A DNA stretch of 64,000 bases from Hydractinia symbiolongicarpus (Eukaryota > Cnidaria > Hydrozoa > Anthoathecata > Hydractiniidae): assembly GCF_029227915.1 (NCBI RefSeq), contig NC_079882.1:1674001-1738000 (forward strand). The letters run 5' to 3'. The notes beneath the pieces are model-generated. The model did no database searches, was not told where the DNA came from, and saw only the letters and a list, made by a program, of their open reading frames with translations. Of the stretch, positions 61,601 to 64,000 are shown in pieces (positions within the stretch are counted from its first letter, which is position 1; every line of letters begins with the position of its first letter). Position numbers and translations under genes: made by a program.

Positions 61601-64000
61601 TGTAGTTTTTGAAACTATCGCTATTTTTTCAGCGCTCGATAACGGTTAGGATTGGTCCCACAGTAAAGAATGACTTATTTACCTAAACTTTTAAATGAAG
61701 CACTACCACAGAGCCCAGTGTAATCGCTGAGTTCCGGCAATCACGTCAAATGAAGAACAATGTTATTTCTTGTAGTCCAATTGTTTCATTTATCCCATTT
61801 ATCAGGTCACAGTCCAAAGTTAGTTCAATAAAGTCCCACAGTCAATCGTTTCATTGTTAAAAGCGATGCAACCTAGTAATATCAGAAAAATGTCGCTAAA
61901 TACATGTTGGTACGAATACAGGACCCAACCGTTGTAACTCAAACGGACTGACAACGTTACAAAGTCAATGAAATGTAGTTTCTGAAACTGTCCCTATTTC
62001 TTCAGCTCGCGATAACGGCTACGCTTGGTGCCACAGTAAAAAAGTGACTTTTTAATCTTAATTCTTAAATGAAGCGCTACCACAGCGCCCAGTGTAATCG
62101 CTGAGTTTCGGCAATCATGTCAAATTAAGAAGAATGTTATTTCTTGGAGTCCACTTGTATCACTTAAAACATTTATAAAGTCACAGACGAAAATCAGTTC
62201 AATTTAGCCCCACAGTCAATTGTTTCACTGTTAAAAGCGATGCAGCCGAGTAATATGAGAAACATATCCCTAAGTACATGTTGGTACGAATATGTGACGC
62301 AACCGTTGTAACTGAGGCGGATTGATACAGTTAAAAAGTCAATGAAATGTAGTTTTTGAAACTGTCGCTATTTCTTCAGCGCGCGATAACGGCTAGGATT
62401 GCTCCCACAGCAAAAAATGACTTAATAATCTAAATTTTTAAATGAAGCGTTACCACAACGCCCAGTGTAATCGCTGAGTTCCGGCAATCATGTCAAATTA
62501 AGAAGAATGTTATTTCTTGGAGTCCACTTGTCTCACTTATAACATTTATAAAGTCACAGACCAAAATCAGTTCAATTTAGCCCCTAAGTCAATCGTTTCG
62601 CTGTTAAAAGCGATACAACCGAGTAATATGAGAAAAATAACCCTAAGTACATGTTGGTACGAATATGTGACGCAACCGTTGTAACTGAAGCGGATTGATA
62701 CCGTTTGAAAGTCAATGAAATGTAGTTTTTGAAACTATCGCTATTTCTTCAGCGCTCGATAACAGTTTGTATTGGTCCTACAGCAAAAAATGACTTATTT
62801 ACCTAAACTTTTAAATGAAGCGCTACCACAGCGCCCAGTGTAATCGCTGAGTTCCGGCAATCACGTAAAACTATAAAGAATGTTATTTCTTGGAGTCCAC
62901 TTGTCTCACTTATAACATTTATAAAGTCACAGACCAAAATCTAGCCCCACAGTCAATCGTTTCACTGTTAAAAGCGATACAACCGAGCAATATGAGAAAA
63001 ATATCGCTGATAACATGTTGGTGCGAATATGTGACGCAACAGTTGTAACTGAAGCGGGATGATACCGTTAGAAAGTCAATGAAATGTAGTTTTTGAAACT
63101 ATCGTTATTTCTTCAGCGCTCGATAACGGCTAGGATTGGTCCCACAGTAAAGAATGACTTATTTACCTAAACTTTTAAATGAAGCGCTACCACAGCGCCC
63201 AGTGTAATCGCTGAGTTCCGGCAATCACGTCAAATGAAGAACAATGTTATTTCTTGTAGTCCAATTGTTTCATTTATCCCATTTATCAGGTCACAGTCCA
63301 AAGTTAGTTCAATAAAGTCCCACAGTCAATCGTTTCATTGTTAAAAGCGATGCAACCTAGTAATATCAGAAAAATGTCGCTAAATACATGTTGGTACGAA
63401 TACAGGACCCAACCGTTGTAACTCAAACGGACTGACAACGTTACAAAGTCAATGAAATGTAGTTTCTGAAACTGTCCCTATTTCTTCAGCTCGCGATAAC
63501 GGCTACGATTGGTGCCACAGTAAAAAAGTGACTTTTTAATCTTAATTCTTAAATGAAGCGCTACCACAGCGCCCAGTGTAATCGCTGAGTTTCGGCAATC
63601 ATGTCAAATTAAGAAGAATGTTATGTCTTGGAGTCCACTTGTATCACTTAAAACATTTATAAAGTCACAGACGAAAATCAGTTCAATTTAGCCCCACAGT
63701 CAATTGTTTCACTGTTAAAAGCGATGCAGCCGAGTAATATGAGAAACATATCCCTAAGTACATGTTGGTACGAATATGTGACGCAACTGTTGTAACTGAA
63801 GCGGATTGATACCGTTAGAAAGTCAATGAAATGTAGTTTTTGAAACTATCGCTATTTTTTCAGCGCTCGATAACGGTTAGGATTGGTCCCACAGTAAAGA
63901 ATGACTTTTTTACCTAAACTTTTAAATGAAGCACTACCACAGAGCCCAGTGTAATCGCTGAGTTCCGGCAATCACGTCAAATGAAGAACAATGTTATTTC
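58674..64000. repeat. Nested HOR, 3351 bp block with an internal ~1120 bp repeat
   Basis: Unit starts are 58674, 59047 (A), 59420 (B, 364 bp), 59784 (C), 60157 (D), 60531 (E), 60904 (D), 61278 (A), 61651 (E), 62024 (D), 62398 (A), 62771 (B, 364 bp), 63135 (C), 63508 (D) and 63882 (E, cut by the window end). A-B-C-D-E at 59047 returns at 62398, offset 3351 bp. I noticed only three differences: 59637, near 60274, and near 60557. E-D-A repeats at an offset of 1120 bp (60531 to 61651). The same monomer type has different right ends depending on what follows: D before E ends AACTGTTG and D before A ends AACCGTTG with GAGGCGG, with the switch about 273 bp into the unit. Confidence 0.88.
63882..64000. 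repeat. Partial monomer cut by the window edge
   Basis: These are the first 119 bp of an E-type monomer (GCACTACCACAGAGCCC, GAAGAACAATG). The array clearly continues beyond the window; likewise nothing at position 1 suggests an array boundary. Confidence 0.9.

Larger units (their letters stand above)
1..64000. repeat. Satellite DNA array, ~373 bp monomer, head to tail
   Basis: The block ATTGGTCCCACAGT (with small variants such as ATTGGACCC, ATTAGTCCC, AGTGGTCCC, ATTGCTCCC) recurs at nearly constant spacing from the first to the last base. Spacing is 371-375 bp, except twelve units of 137-138 bp and four of 364 bp. Conserved blocks in order are: a GCGCT-ACCAC-AGCGC dyad at about +50, GAGTTCCGGCAATCA at about +80, TCCCACAGTCAATCGTTTCA at about +180, CATGTTGGTACGAATATGTG at about +255, GAAAGTCAATGAAATGTAG at about +310, and CGCTATTTCTTCAGCGC at about +340. 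No unit is inverted. Every frame of a typical monomer carries stops, so it is non-coding. I know of no family this matches; a (peri)centromeric or heterochromatic role is inferred only from architecture. Confidence 0.98.

Noticed and set aside
1-64000. Identification with a known ~360-370 bp satellite of insects or other groups
   Set aside because: Only the monomer length is similar to several known satellites. I could not match the sequence from memory to any of them, so no name is given.

Overview
The whole 64 kb window is one uninterrupted satellite DNA array. I find no real protein-coding gene, RNA gene, transposon or unique sequence. The unit is an A+T-rich monomer, usually 372-374 bp. 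Taking the conserved ATTGGTCCCACAGT block as the arbitrary monomer start, I counted 180 head-to-tail units, all in the same orientation: 167 full monomers, 12 copies of one 137-138 bp internally deleted monomer, and a partial monomer at the right edge. This architecture is typical of eukaryotic (peri)centromeric or heterochromatic satellite. I do not recognise the family and cannot name the species.

Full monomers fall into three sequence classes, best told apart about 120-250 bp into the unit. Class I has CCACTTGTCTCACTTATAAC and GCGATGCAACC. Class II has TCTCACTTTCACATTTATAA and usually GCCATACAACC. Class III has TCTCATTTATCACATTT. A repeating order III-II-I, about 1118 bp, is seen at 1-2.2 kb, 22.4-28.3 kb and 40.0-43.4 kb, and looks like the older organisation of the array.

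Region by region: (a) 1-2612, trimeric III-II-I monomers. (b) 2613-20518, a highly homogenised higher-order repeat (HOR): truncated unit t plus p-q-r-s (1628 bp), with rearranged versions of 2000, 1255 and about 883 bp and one scrambled 3.9 kb stretch; 20519-20890 is its frayed right edge. (c) 20891-28345, five diverged monomers, then six trimers. (d) 28346-29600, one isolated, older-looking copy of the t-p-q-r HOR. (e) 29601-37432, diverged monomers with some adjacent-monomer duplications. (f) 37433-50851, a 5.96 kb super-repeat containing local trimer (1118 bp) and dimer (746 bp) amplifications. (g) 50852-58673, diverged monomers. (h) 58674-64000, a nested HOR in which a 3351 bp block recurs.

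The main interest is a legible record of satellite evolution: unequal exchange in and out of register, chimeric monomers that switch class repeatedly near the same monomer position, an exact-looking 2000 bp tandem duplication, and lineage-marking deletions (235 bp and 9 bp). All coordinates come from reading by eye; identity statements mean that I compared lines and found few or no differences, not that I computed an alignment.
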